Origin: Isoetes taiwanensis
Taxonomy: Eukaryota > Streptophyta > Lycopodiopsida > Isoetales > Isoetaceae
Assembly (NCBI GenBank): GCA_021234155.1
Contig: JAJEKV010000061.1
Coordinates: 3,559,950-3,623,949 of the forward strand
Direction of reading: 5' to 3'
Length of the DNA: 64,000 nucleotides
Shown here: positions 34,530 to 45,513 of the stretch, piece after piece
Position numbering within the stretch: position 1 is the stretch's first letter
How the letters are laid out: the number at the start of each line of letters is the position of its first letter
Made by a program: the position numbers and the translations under genes
Notes under the pieces: generated by a model
What the model saw: the letters and a program-made list of their open reading frames with translations, nothing else
Told to the model about the DNA's origin: nothing
The model's database searches: none

Positions 34530-36011
34530 CAATATCAATATCCATCGAGCAATTCGGCCCGTGGGGTTTGGCTTATTGATTAAATATAGAAGAGCTTGAT
34601 GATCCACATAAAAGCGAATTTGACTACCAAGAAGATAGTGTCGAAAGCGTTGTACACAAAAAAGATAAGGCCAAGGGCTTCCTTTCCGCGTGGCGAATAG
34701 TTGCGCCAGCGGGATTGAGTTTTCTCACCGGGCGATTCGATGGGCTTGTCCTCGATTTGGTGCATACTCTTGAGCTAGAACAGCTCCAATCGCAAAAGCC
34801 CGAAAACATCAACATGGACATGGAATGGTTTGTCCCATTGAGGTGGTACTAGCACGGGGCTTCGTGGAGCTTGACTTTGAGTTCTTTAAAAAGCTTGATG
34901 TGCATCGATGTCCAAGTCCATGTGTATGGATTTCCAAATGTTGTGAATTGGATCGTGATCGGTGCCAATTCTGGAATAAAGGTGGCATAGAAGTTGACTT
35001 TGCCAAGAAAGGAACGTGTGTCCTTGATGTTCGCAGGTGGATATGCTCTGATGACACAGCTGATTTTGGCTGGGTCCGTTGTAATGCCGTGTCGACTCAC
35101 GACATGTCCCAGAAGTACACCCGAGGTGACACAGAAGGTGCACTTTTCCGGATTGAGGCTAATTCCAGATTCATCACAGCGTTGAAAAACTAGTTCAAGT
35201 TTTACCAAATGGTCCATAACGTGGGTGTAAGTGGAGAAGTCATCCTGAAAGACTTGCAGAAAGGGATGAACTTGCATGTACTCTTGAAAAACAGCAAGCA
35301 TAATGCGTTGAAATGTGGATGGTGAGTTTGACAATCCAAAAGGAACGACTTTGTAAGCAAAGGTACCCCATGGAGTAGTGAAGGTAGTCTTTAGTTGATC
35401 TTCTTCTCGAATGGATATTTGATTATAACCGAGAAGCCGCCCATGAAGGAGTACATCTCGGGCTGCTACATCTTCCAACACTTGATCCGTGAAGGGGAGA
35501 GGGAAATGATCCCTTCCGTGGCTTGATTGAGTTTTCTATAATCCACACAAACGCCAATTTTTCCATTATGTTTGAGGGCAATAACAATAGGACTTACCCA
35601 TTCAATGTTTGACCTCGTAGATAAGTCCAAATTCAAAAAGCTTGTCAATTTCGGCTTTAACCTTTTCACGGTAGTTTGGGTTAAGCGGTAATCGCTGTTG
35701 CTAGATGGGTCTAGCATCCGGCTTGGTGGGAATCGAGAGTTGTCCCAATTCTTTCTTGATACCTCGGAGGTCTTTGTAGCTCCAAGCAAAGATGTGCTTG
35801 AAACGTTTGAATAAGCGCAATGGCTTGCTCCCACGAATCTTGGCGTGAGGTCGCGTGCCAATCGGATTGGTTGATTTGTTCCAATATCAATTATGTCTAC
35901 CGCAGGAGTTTGAATGTGTGGAATGACTTGATCATCCCGAGCGGTGTGGGCTGGCTCACGAGCACCCAGGATGTTCATGTTGACCAATTTTGAAAAATAG
36001 TGGCGTGCCAC
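34530..36011 (-). pseudogene. gypsy reverse transcriptase and RNase H, frameshifted
   Basis: RT is split between a frame at 36011-35466 (SPIVIALKHNGKIGVCVDYRKLNQAT) and one at 35481-34849 (LGYNQISIREEDQLKTTFTT, PFGLSNSPSTFQRIM, VFQDDFSTYT). The catalytic motif is FQDD, a variant of YxDD. It continues through LGHVVSRHGI and RSFLGKVNFYATFIPEL into a decayed RNase H, ending with EIIHKRGTRSHGLE near 34500. The motif set is clearly Ty3/gypsy. Confidence 0.85.
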
Positions 36012-36138
36012 TAGGAGTTGGTGTGGTGTCTTCTTGAACAGGGAGGAGGAGCTGGGGGTACCGCCTCCTCATGTGGAACCAATGTGACGTTGTTACAAGG
36101 TGTCAAATAGGGGGTCAACCAGCGTTGCTATGCCTTTA

Positions 36139-36640
36139 TCAATATCCATGTCTTCCCATGGTTGATTGTATTCGGGTAAGCCGGGAGTGGCAAACCCTTG
36201 GCTTGTAACCGATAGGTGTTGCAAACTTGTTCGAGTCACCGCGATTCAGCGGATCTACGTAAATGATCTGGCCCGTGGGTCGATCCATCGTAGCGATGAG
36301 CTTGCCATCCGTGATAACAAGTTGATCCGTGGCCCAAGAGTGAATGCTTTTAGCTTGTCTCAAAAAGGGTCGCCCTACTAACATTTCATAATCTCCTGAT
36401 CTTCTCCTGCTCTCCAAACACCGAATTCCATGGTAAATTGTAGATCTCCAATATTGACTGGTATTGGTTGTGTAACTCCTTGTGGTCGCGTGATATGGCC
36501 ATTCGCAAGCTTGATGTCATAAAAGGGCGATGGAGCCCCCTTATGCCCAATTGTCGCCCGAGATTATCCGTAATAAGATTGACCGCTTGCCACCATCGAT
36601 CCGAACATGGTGAATGACCTTTTTTGGCCCACGTGTGCAT
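36139..36640 (-). pseudogene. gypsy aspartic protease, frameshifted at the active site
   Basis: The active-site triad reads VRIDGG near 36600 in one frame, and the following AVNLITD is in another, so a frameshift falls within the active-site loop. Downstream the conserved EMLVGRPFLRQAKSIHS lies at about 36375-36330. These are the retropepsin landmarks (D-G-G/S and the I-L-G-R-P-F-L flap-side motif). Confidence 0.65.
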
Positions 36641-37137
36641 GCACCGTGGGTGTTGATGTGGCGAATCGCATTAACAGGTAATCTGTGTTTTGTAAAATGT
36701 GCTCGTAGTCTTTGGACATAGTTGTAGGATAGTCGTAAAGGGCGAGAGGAATTTTGATTTTAGCAAGTTCTTGTTGAAGTTCGGGAGGGATTGCGGTAGT
36801 TGTGGTGGATCCGTGGGTTGTTGTTGCTCGGCCAATAGATGTCGCTACATTGTTGAGGAGGTCGACTTCAGCAGAATGTTGAGTGGTGGTGTTGCGATGT
36901 CGGGGCATTCGTGGTCGTGGCTCCCGATCGTGTGGTAGCATTGACAGACTTGAGTGCCTTAACCTTCGCACGTTCGATGAGTTGAAGCAGACTTTTGCGA
37001 AGTTTAGGTTGAACATGAGGAAGTAGTTGATCCAGATTGGGTGCAAAATGAACAGATTTGGTTGATGGCTCACCGGTACGTAATCGGCTGCAAAAACTTG
37101 GTGCACGGGTGCTTATGGCGGGGAATGAGGGAGAACC

Positions 37138-38915
37138 TCAATCCAGGTTGGAGGATTCAAGGCTGGTGTTGATTGCATGGTAAATTTCTTCTTGGAGTTG
37201 ATCATCCAATTGTTTTTGAGTTGTTTGCTGTTGGCGTGGTTGTTGTTGTGGTGGCCGTGGTGGCCGTTTGAGCACTGGGCGTGGGCCTTGCCTTCCTTTG
37301 GCTTCCCATACTTGAAAAGGTGTAAGACGCACTGTCGTGGTTTGATTGGTGCCAGGAATTTGTATTTGAACTTGAGGAAGTTGAGGACAATCCGCGGTGA
37401 TGACCCCATTGGTCACAGTTGAAACATTGGGACTTGCTTGGATCAAAAGTGGAACGAGGAGGTCCACGTTGTGGTTGCTGTTGTTGCTGGGGTTGTTGTT
37501 GTTGTCGTGGCTGTGCCTGTGTCTGTGGTTGAGTTTGCGTGGGTACCTTCTGCACTTGGTGAACAAGACGATGTCGATACGGATTTGGTCGTGGATTTGT
37601 ACATTCTTCGCTGGTGTGTGGTTACGCATGTTGCGGCGTTTGCAATGGATCATGCTATCCACGAGTTACACTCATTCGCCGATGTCCCGAAAGTAATCGC
37701 AAATAGTACACCAAATGTTATTTCTTGGGGGAACTGCCGTGGAGGCAGTCGAGGTGCGCGTGGGTGTAGCCGAGGGAAATGGGAGTATCGTGGCTTGATC
37801 ACCGCGTGAGGAAACATGAACAGAGATTGACTAATTCAATGGCTTCTTGTAATGTCTTGGGGCAAAAATACTCAGTCATAAATCGGATGTGAGGGGTAAG
37901 CCTTGAAGAAACCACACTAGAATTTGGCTTTGGGTTGGAAATTCCTTCAACTTGTTGACTAAGATCCGCAAATGGTCTCAAAAAAGTCTCTCGCGATTCT
38001 CCCGGTTTCCTTGAGTGTGTTGAGGTCGTTCAGCAGTTGTTGATCATCCGCAAGGGTGCCGTAATGGGAAAGAAAAGAGGTCTTCATGTGTATCCAATCT
38101 TGTTTCCAGTGGCTTTTGTTTGCCATCAGCCATTCGTGGGGTGCTCCAATGCAGGTCGTCGAAAAGATGTGGAATTTTAGTTTTGGATCGGAGGACCATT
38201 GAGATCCGCAAGTGACTCAAATTCATCCATGTGAGCCCTGAGCACTCTGGTCTATGTGTTTACCTTTATCATTTCCAAAGAGTGGATATTGGAGTTTTAA
38301 AGCATGTGTAGGAGTCGGCGCATGAATGGGTGTTTGCATTTGTGGAAAAGAAAAGACAGTAGGTGTTGGTTGCTGCATAGGTACCGAAACTGGCATAGGT
38401 TGTGTGAGATTAGTAAAAAGAGGTACTGAAGCAGTTGTAGTGGGAACAAAGGTTGTGACAGTATGAATGAATGCGTGGGGAAACAGCTTAAGGGAAACAG
38501 ACGGTAGGGGAATTGACAAAAGGTGGAAGCGGTGGTACCGGGTTCCTAAAGAAAGATTACCAATAGAGAAAACATTTTGCAGATGTTCCAGAGAAAATTG
38601 CGGTGGTTCTGTCAGATCTTGAGTTGGGGATTCCGGTGGAGTAAATTCAAAGGGCTGTGTTGCAGCCTCTGCATGATGTGGCGAACAGGGAACGGAACAA
38701 TGGCGACCTTCCACAGGGGAGGTCGGTCTGGAAAGTTGTCGTGGTGTAGGTGGAACAGATTGCGCTCTCGTACACGGAGAAGAGACAATCGAACCGTGAG
38801 TGTATGTGGACATATTCGCGGAGGCGCCCAGCGCCAGTTCATGGCGACGGCGTCTTGACTCCATCCGGTGTTGAATATCGTCGGGGAGTAAAGAAGGGAT
38901 TGAACATGGTATCAA
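37138..38915 (-). pseudogene. gypsy gag with CCHC knuckle, frameshifted
   Basis: The N-terminal 230 codons (38915-38223) are Pro/Thr/Ser-rich. A capsid-like remnant with LTPHIRFMTEYFCPKTLQEA lies at about 37910-37850. A glutamine- and proline-rich linker, from CAA/CCA repeats, follows at 37555-37440. The zinc knuckle is split: QCFNCDQWGHHRG in one frame (37440-37400) and the last cysteine (ADCPQLPQ) in the next, one base out. It is non-functional as it stands. Confidence 0.7.
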
Positions 38916-38949
38916 TACGCCTTTCGAAGTGAGCCCGGCAACAGCCCGA

Positions 38950-39550
38950 TGTTTGGGGTCCTGCTCTGGATCGCCGAGGGGATGGATCTCGGAGATCCTT
39001 GAAGTCCCAAGGCGAGGGTAAATCCCGGTGACACTTTGTCACGCGGGATTTTGCTAACAGAGGAAAGAACAAGAAAAACTCGGATAAAACAAAGAATTGC
39101 AATACACAATGAAACACACAAGACACTTGTGGAGAACACGGCAATCCATTGATCAAAACAAGTGTACAATGAAGGCTCAAAAGAGCGCAACAACAAGCGA
39201 CCAAAGATGTCCGCTCAGAGTGACACAAAAGAACACTCGAACCCTCCCGAAGGAGCAAAAATGCTACAATATATAGGAACACGAGGGCCTACGCCCTGAA
39301 TCTGATCCTCATCATGACAACGCGTGCTCCACTACTTGGGCACTCGAGCAGAAATGAGTCGTCCGGCCCAGCTGCTATGAGACAAGTAGTGGCCCGCCGT
39401 GGGTCCTACCTTTGGGTCTTCTGCTTCTTGGAGGAGCTTTGACCAGCCGTGGCTCTTGTGGATCCCTCTTCTTGGACACGTGGCGGCGGGGCCCCGCCCC
39501 TCATCACGGCAAGTATAGACACATGTGTAATGCGCGGGGCAGGGCTAACA
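38950..39550 (-). repeat. gypsy 5' LTR
   Basis: This 601-base LTR, TGTT...AACA on the plus strand, aligns with 28075-28670. Next to its inner end (below 38950) I expected a tRNA primer-binding site but could not recognise one; the common TGGTATCAGAGC is absent. Confidence 0.85.
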
Positions 39551-39555
39551 GAGAT

Positions 39556-40497
39556 GCAAACCAAGAAGACTCAAACCCCCTTTTCTCCAAAGACATATAT
39601 TAACAAGAAGGGGAATCAAGTTATCTCAAAAAGAGGCAAAAATTCTACATCATCCTCTGAGGATGATGAGGAATTCTACATCATCTTTGCTGATAATTCC
39701 GCAGAGGACATTGATCAATTGCATTCAGTGAGGCTCAAACCATTCTTGATCCAGACTGTATTCCTATCTCCAAAGCTCCCATTCCAAATAAAAAAACTCT
39801 CCCCTCAAGTTTCATTGATCTGATTGATTTGTCATACCCTGATCCTTTGACTAGCCCTTCACATAAAAACACTTCCATATCAAAAGACATTGCCTTGCAG
39901 GTATCCACAATTGGCTTCTCAGTGAATGAAACAAATGGTATTAAAACTTCGGAAGGAAAGTTTCATCTGGAAAAAGACAGCTTGAGAGAAGATTCTAATA
40001 CAGACAAGAATATAAGGGTTGATAATTGTCTTACAAAAAATCTTCAGCACATGATCGATATCGATTATATCCCTGAAACTCCAGAAGAATCAATATTAAA
40101 GGACTCTGAAAATTCAGAGAAGACTGAGGATCTCTTGACCAGGCAAGTCCTCAATTCTATAAATGGTAATTCTAATTCTAATATTGCTGCTAATTTGGAT
40201 TCCATTAACGTTGACTCTCAAATAAGAACTCCAACTAATAAGCTTTTTGAATTTATACCTGGTGGTGCTTCCTCTGATAATGAGAGTGACTTTGATTTAA
40301 AAAACAATAAAGAAAATATTGGCAATAAGGATAAGAACAATTGGGATCTTGACCTCTATATCATCCTGCTGATAAAATTAAATCTATGGAAACTTCTAAG
40401 CAGGCAAAAGGGAGAAAGAAAAATACCTTTTCTACTCCTAAAAATGCTCCAGCTTCTAATACTAGGAACAAACATAAAAAAGAAAATCAAGCGTAAT
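39556..40497 (+). pseudogene. LINE C ORF1, last part
   Basis: LINE C ORF1 resumes after the gypsy 5' LTR. Frames at 39449-39823 and 39829-40500 are Ser/Asn/Asp/Lys-rich and hydrophilic (SSEDDEEFYIIFADNSAED, TPTNKLFEFIPGGASSDNES), like the low-complexity C-terminal half of plant LINE ORF1 proteins. ORF2 starts 40 bases after it. Confidence 0.6.
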
Positions 40498-40536
40498 TAA
40501 TCCTCCTTCTTCCTTATTCACCTATTATTACTCTAA

Positions 40537-43500
40537 ATGAAGATTATCACTTGGAATCTTAGAGGCTTATAAGGTGCTCTTAAAAGAAGGAGAGATCTTC
40601 CAATTAAAATCCTATAATGCTGATATTATTCTTCTGCAAGAACTCAAGCTTTAAAATTTTGAATGTGCAAATTTAGGTGACTGGATTATTCCTGGGAGTT
40701 CTTCTACTTGGATTGAGGCCAATGGTACCTCGGGTGGCATCTGTATGATTTGGAAGAATATCCAAAATTTAGACTTCTATAACAGTCCAAACAATATGTG
40801 GCAGGGCTACTGTTTTCAAATACCAAGAAAACAAGTTTGGAATTATTAATATCTATGCTTCTACTAGTCCAAAAGAAAGAGAGAACCTTTGGCTTGAGAT
40901 CAACAATTAGATTAGAAATCATTGCATTAAAGACTGGATTATGGCAGGAGACTTCAACAATACTCATAATTAAGATAAAAAAATGGGGAACAAGATTAAT
41001 ATGACCAGGCAGGAGAAAATTAATTGGCAGAGTATGATTGATGATAATTCTTTCATCCTCATTCCTTCTTCTACTGCCAATTACACATGGTCTAATCAAA
41101 GGAAAGGTGATGCCAGAGTGTACTGTGCCCTTGATAGATTTTACTTAAATGTCTCTGATACCAATTTCTAGGATAATACTTTTGCGATCAGTGATGAAAC
41201 TACCTATATTTCTGATCACCAACCTCAATTCCTTTGTACCAATTATCAAATCTCAGTACCTTGCGTTGGAAATGTACCTTACAAGTTCAATTCTAATCTC
41301 CTGAACTCCACTTCTTTCTGTGATTAATTCAGAGATTTCTATTTCAATCTTCCTCGAATTCAAGATTACAATTCCATGAAATACTTTTATTCCAATATAA
41401 AAGCCTCAAAATCTTGGATCAAATCTTGGTCTTCTCAATTACACAAAGATAAGTTGCTTCAAAAAAATACCTGGCTCCAGCAAATGAGAGACATCAGAAT
41501 TGCTCTTCAAACTGATCCTTGGAACTCTACTCTTCATATCAAGGAGGAGGACATGAAGAGAAAAATCAAGCTCATTGAAGAAATTGAGGCTAAGGGTGCA
41601 ACCATAAGATGCAAAATCAAGTATGCAAATGACATGGACTCAGGTTGTACTAAATTTTTCTTCAGAGTTGCCAAATCTAGGCAAACTAAGAACTCTATAA
41701 CTGAGTCGAGGATAACTCTGGAAATATTTTCAGGAACCCAGCTGACATCTCAACCTATTTTTCCTCAAATTATTCCAATCTTTTTGCTGATAACAATATA
41801 AGGGATGCCACTGATATTTCAAAAGCCAATAATTTCCACAACCTTATTAATAGAATCATTCCAACTCTCTCCTGTGGTTGACAATAATATGATCAAAATC
41901 CCCTCTATTGATGAAGTATAATGTGTTCTCAAAAGCTTTAAGCATGGAAAATCCCCTGATCCAGATGGTTTTCCCCCTGAATTTTATTTGCATTTCTGGG
42001 GTGTTATGAAGCATGATTTCATGGCTTTGATTAAACTTTTCTGGTCTTCTGGTCACCTCCACCCTTCAATTGCTAGTGGTTTTATTACTCTGATTCCTAA
42101 GATTGATAAGCCTACTAATATATCTGATTGGAGACCAATTTCTTTAACAAATTCTACCTATAAAATTTGTGCCAAAATCATTGCTCTTAGAATCAAAGAC
42201 TATCTGCAAAATTGCATTAGTTTGAATCAATCTGCCTTTCTCCTCAACAGATTCATCTTGGAGAATTATATTGCTGCAATGGAGGGCCTACATTGGAATA
42301 AGCTTTATAATCAAGATTGTATTATGCTAAAGCTTGATTTCAAAAAGGCTTTTGATACAATCAGGTGGGATTTCATTGCTTTTGTTATGGAAAATTTTGG
42401 CATTCAGCCTTTTCTTATTAGGCTTATTCTGGGATTAAATCAAAGAGCAGCCTCTGCTGTTCTTATCAATGGATCTCCTGGCCCTTTTTTTTCTCTTGCT
42501 AAATGTGTTAGACAAGGTTGCCCTCTTGCTCCCTAGCTATTGTTGATAAGATCCATGCTAAACTTCATTCTTACAGGAATAGCCTCTCTTTAGCAGGCAG
42601 GATTGTTATTGCTAATAATGTTCTTGCTAGCTCTCATGTTTATTTTTCCTCTGCCTTGGTTGCCCCAGCTAAGGTTTATAAGCAAATTGAGAAGATCATC
42701 AGAAATTTTATTTGAAATGGTAATCACATGGTGAATTGAGATTTTATTGTGAGGAAAAAGAAAGAAGGGGCCTCAATTGTAAAGATCTCCACAAACAAAC
42801 TCAAGCCCTTGATGGTAAATTTATTTGGAAAGCGCTTAATGGATCATCTAATGTTGCCTCTCTTTTTATTAATTATTGGATAAATGCTAGCAAGCCTCAG
42901 GGCCATCTTTCTATATCTCATATGCTTCCAAATTCAGCCTTCTATGAACTCAAGCCTGCTGCAAATACGTCTCCTTTGATGAGGAACTTTATTAGAACTT
43001 GGACAATAGTTATCATGTCTTTTCTTATTCCAATGTGCCTGATATTCATTTAAACATGCTAATCTTTTGGGCCCCTATCTTTAGGGATGATTCTAACTGT
43101 ATGCTTGCCATTTAGCATCTTCAAATTTATAGAAAATGGAGATGTCATGCTCTAAATACAATTGGAGACCTTTGGAACATGGATAGATGGATTACCTAGT
43201 CTGCTTTAAAAAGGAGAATTAAGGAAGGAAGGAAGGAAGGAAAAATTTTTAACGTCCACGGAACCCAATCGGGTTATGGGACCAAGTACATAAGGGACCG
43301 AAGTCCAAACAAGAACATGGGCCGAAGCCCTTAAACCAAAGCACAACGTGAGCTAGAACACAACCATCATGACCCGGATTAAAAACCACCTGGGAAAAAA
43401 CCGTTGCCAGGATGACTATGGCTGCTCACCGATCCAAAAATCCATGTTGTTGCACAAGCAACAAGCATACCTTCATACCTCCAGCAGGCAAAGCTTCACC

Positions 43501-44436
43501 AAGCAACTCCGAACCGTAACCTCTTCACAACTGGGTGCTGGAAAACAGACGCCCCCAACGCCAATCGCCCAGACACGCAGGGAAGGCGGCGCTCAGAAAA
43601 ACCGCTCAGGGAAATCGCCCATCGGAGGTGCCTCCTCACCCATCCACCAGCCCTGCGCCAAGGCGCCAGCACCCCCAGGTATGCGCGCAGGCGGACATCC
43701 ACTCAGGCACACACAGGGGCGCCATCCTTCACTGCCGCTGCTCCAACGCCATCCATCACTGCATCCGCTCGGGCAGGCCTCAGGCAGCGCCTCAGGCAGG
43801 CGCCAGGCGCCAGGCGCCAGGGTAGTGGCTCTGACAAAAAGATTTTTTTCTCATTTAAAGCAGGTGGTTGGCAACTCGCCTCTACTAATTATGATCTTGA
43901 CTGACCTTTAAACAATAAATCTCTGTATAAGGTTAGTATCATATATGATTTTCTTAATCATAAGATCAATCCAGTCAAAGCCTCATCTAGTTGGAATCTT
44001 AATTCAGATGCATCAAAATCTCTTATAATGTGTGGAACTCTTATTGCTCCAAAAAGATCTCCTTCTTCACTTGGTTGGTAGCTAATAAAAGTGTCCCTTG
44101 TCTGCTCAATTATTTCACTAGAGATCATAATATCTCACCTCTCTGTCCTCTTCTTTGTAATGAGGTGGAGAGTATGGACCATATCTTTTTCTTCTCAAAA
44201 CTATGCCTTTCATTATTTTGGCTCCAAAGATAGATCCTCTATTATTAACTTCTTGCAGACTAATAATACTTTTACCAACTCTATTGCCTTCCTTGCTTTA
44301 TGGAATGTTTGGAAAAGGAATAAATGCTTATATGGTCACAAGAGATTCTCTATTACTTGGATTAAAATTCATTTCATATATGACTTTGAATTATCTGCTA
44401 CTACCCACATAAATATTGCTGCTAATGACAGGTGTT
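40537..44436 (+). pseudogene. LINE C ORF2: endonuclease, reverse transcriptase with YADD deleted, zf-RVT
   Basis: It begins MKIITWNLRG, the L1 endonuclease start. DIILLQELK (40622) and the ARVYCALDRFY motif (41118) follow, then RT pieces: SPDPDGFPPEFY (41955), FITLIPKIDKPTNISDWRPI (42080), SAFLLNRFILEN (42232), KLDFKKAFDTIRWD (42330) and RQGCPLAP (42509). After GCPLAP the sequence jumps to DKIHAKLHSYRNSLSLAGR; compared with LINE B about 190 codons are missing, including YADD. The zf-RVT domain is at about 44020-44190 (SYCSKKISFFTWLVANK, CPLLCNEVESMDHIFF). A foreign fragment splits it at 43218-43835. It cannot encode active RT. Confidence 0.85.
43218..43835 (-). mobile_element. LINE A/D-family 3' fragment or chimeric short retroposon with (CCTT)n tail
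   Basis: In minus-strand sense the element ends with hairpin AACCC-GATT-GGGTT, GGACGTTAAA and (CCTT)n (plus-strand 43218-43238). Just upstream, 43375-43400 resembles the LINE D 3' UTR (CCCAGGTGG followed by T-rich sequence and ATCCGGG). The upstream part, 43540-43830, is GC-rich with tandem GGCGCCAGGC repeats and no LINE ORF, so it could be a longer LINE 3' UTR or a SINE that borrowed a LINE tail. It interrupts LINE C ORF2. Confidence 0.65.
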
Positions 44437-44531
44437 AGGATCGATATGGATCATATGAGGGGTATTTTAATTTGTACAAATCAAACTTATCTTTTACAAG
44501 ATACTAAAATCTCATTTTTTCTAGGATAATA

Positions 44532-44621
44532 AATCCTATTAGCAAAGAAAGTTTGACAGGGGCTCAAGTATGACAGGGAAAATCCCATTAGCAAAGAAAG
44601 TTTGACAGGGGCTCAAGTATG
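44532..44621. repeat. 41-bp duplication near the LINE C 3' end
   Basis: Two near-identical 41-base units, 44532-44572 and 44581-44621, are separated by eight bases. Both contain ATTAGCAAAGAAAGTTTGAC. Confidence 0.85.
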
Positions 44622-45078
44622 TATGAAGTTAAACTATATGGAGATATTAGGCCACATGAGCATCAGGTCAAATTTCCCCCTCATAATCTCAGTCAAGCAA
44701 ATTATCAGAGATAATGAAGTATGTAAGGCAAGAGAAAGGATCTGGGCTGCAACTTTTACTAGAGAAATCTTTCAAATGGCATATATGTACTGGTTTATTT
44801 ATAAGCACCATCAGGAATTCACTGAAAGACAACTTGCTAAGTACATGCAATTATACTACACTCATCGGATGTTAGCTGATGCCTATGGTACCCTATTGTT
44901 GCTCATGGTACAGCAGGATTTCTACAGATTGATAAGAGATCATATGTGGATGGCTGATTCTTATATCAAGGGCACTGTAGACAGTTACACTATCAAATAC
45001 AATCAGTTGTTCACTTATGCCATAAATACTGCTGATACCAAGATTCCTACCATTCCCTCAGCCAAATTGACACCATAG
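44602..45078 (+). CDS. unrecognised 158-codon ORF in LINE C 3' region
   Basis: An uninterrupted frame lies between the zf-RVT end of LINE C and its tail, in a region where every other frame is broken. The predicted protein is helical-looking and rich in Tyr, Met and Ile (MAYMYWFIYKHHQEFTERQ, LLLLMVQQDFYRLIRDHMWM), with no domain I recognise. LINE B has no counterpart at this position. It may be chance, a captured gene piece or part of an unrecognised insertion that begins at the 41-bp duplication. Confidence 0.3.
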   Translation: MTGAQVCMKLNYMEILGHMSIRSNFPLIISVKQIIRDNEVCKARERIWAATFTREIFQMAYMYWFIYKHHQEFTERQLAKYMQLYYTHRMLADAYGTLLLLMVQQDFYRLIRDHMWMADSYIKGTVDSYTIKYNQLFTYAINTADTKIPTIPSAKLTP

Positions 45079-45513
45079 CCACTTCCTGGATGCAATAAGA
45101 TCTTTTGGTTTTGCAGGTCTATTAGCAGAGTCAGCTCCTGTGGGAACAAGAAATGGACATGACTATCATCAACAGTGCACCACCACAATTTACTTGGTGT
45201 AGTATAATCTCTCGGTTATTATCAGATTTTACTCTCTCATCTAGCTCTTGAAGACTTTATTTTGTAAGGTTGACGAGGTCAACTATATCTTATTCTGTTT
45301 TCTCTAAACTTTGGCTACTATATTTTGGATACTTTAAAACTAAAAAGCTATTGCTTTGATTTGGCATCCTTCTATTGGCTACCAAAAACTTTTGTATGTT
45401 TTTCCTCAATTAATGGGAAAATCATCTCGTTCCTTCAAATAAATAAATAAATAAATAATAATGCTATAGTTTACAACATTACTACCTGTGCAAATAAAGA
45501 CCCAATAAAATTA

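Larger units (their letters stand above)
28075..39550 (-). mobile_element. Ty3/gypsy LTR retrotransposon, rearranged, inside LINE C ORF1
   Basis: The element is on the minus strand, from 5' LTR 38950-39550 to 3' LTR 28075-28670. LTRs start TGTTAGCCC and end CCCCAAACA in element sense. Flanks CAGAT (28070-28074) and GAGAT (39551-39555) differ by one base, a probable 5-bp TSD. Order gag, protease, RT, RNase H, integrase is that of Ty3/gypsy, followed by an extra ORF before the 3' LTR. A polypurine tract adjoins the 3' LTR (28671-28682 on the plus strand). Many frameshifts make it non-autonomous. A third LTR in the opposite orientation (30275-30866) shows a rearrangement near the 3' end. Confidence 0.85.
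22559..45459 (+). mobile_element. LINE C: L1-type element interrupted by three later insertions
   Basis: The left flank ends AATACTATAGTTT (22546-22558) and the right flank begins AATGCTATAGTTT (45460-45472), a 13-base TSD with one mismatch. The 3' end is an (AAAT)n tail at about 45438-45458. ORF1 pieces lie at about 22800-24610, 27843-28074 and 39556-40497; ORF2 starts at 40537 with MKIITWNLRG and ends near 44436. Insertions inside it are LINE D, a gypsy element and a LINE 3' fragment at 43218. Many frame breaks, and loss of the RT YADD region, show an old, dead copy. It is related to LINE B in domain order. Confidence 0.8.

Noticed and set aside
37138-37809. Plus-strand ORFs in 37.1-37.8 kb
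   Set aside because: They are antisense shadows of the glutamine- and proline-rich gypsy gag region.
38900-38949. Primer-binding site expected next to the gypsy 5' LTR
   Set aside because: No stretch complementary to a tRNA 3' end that I know was recognised, so none is annotated.
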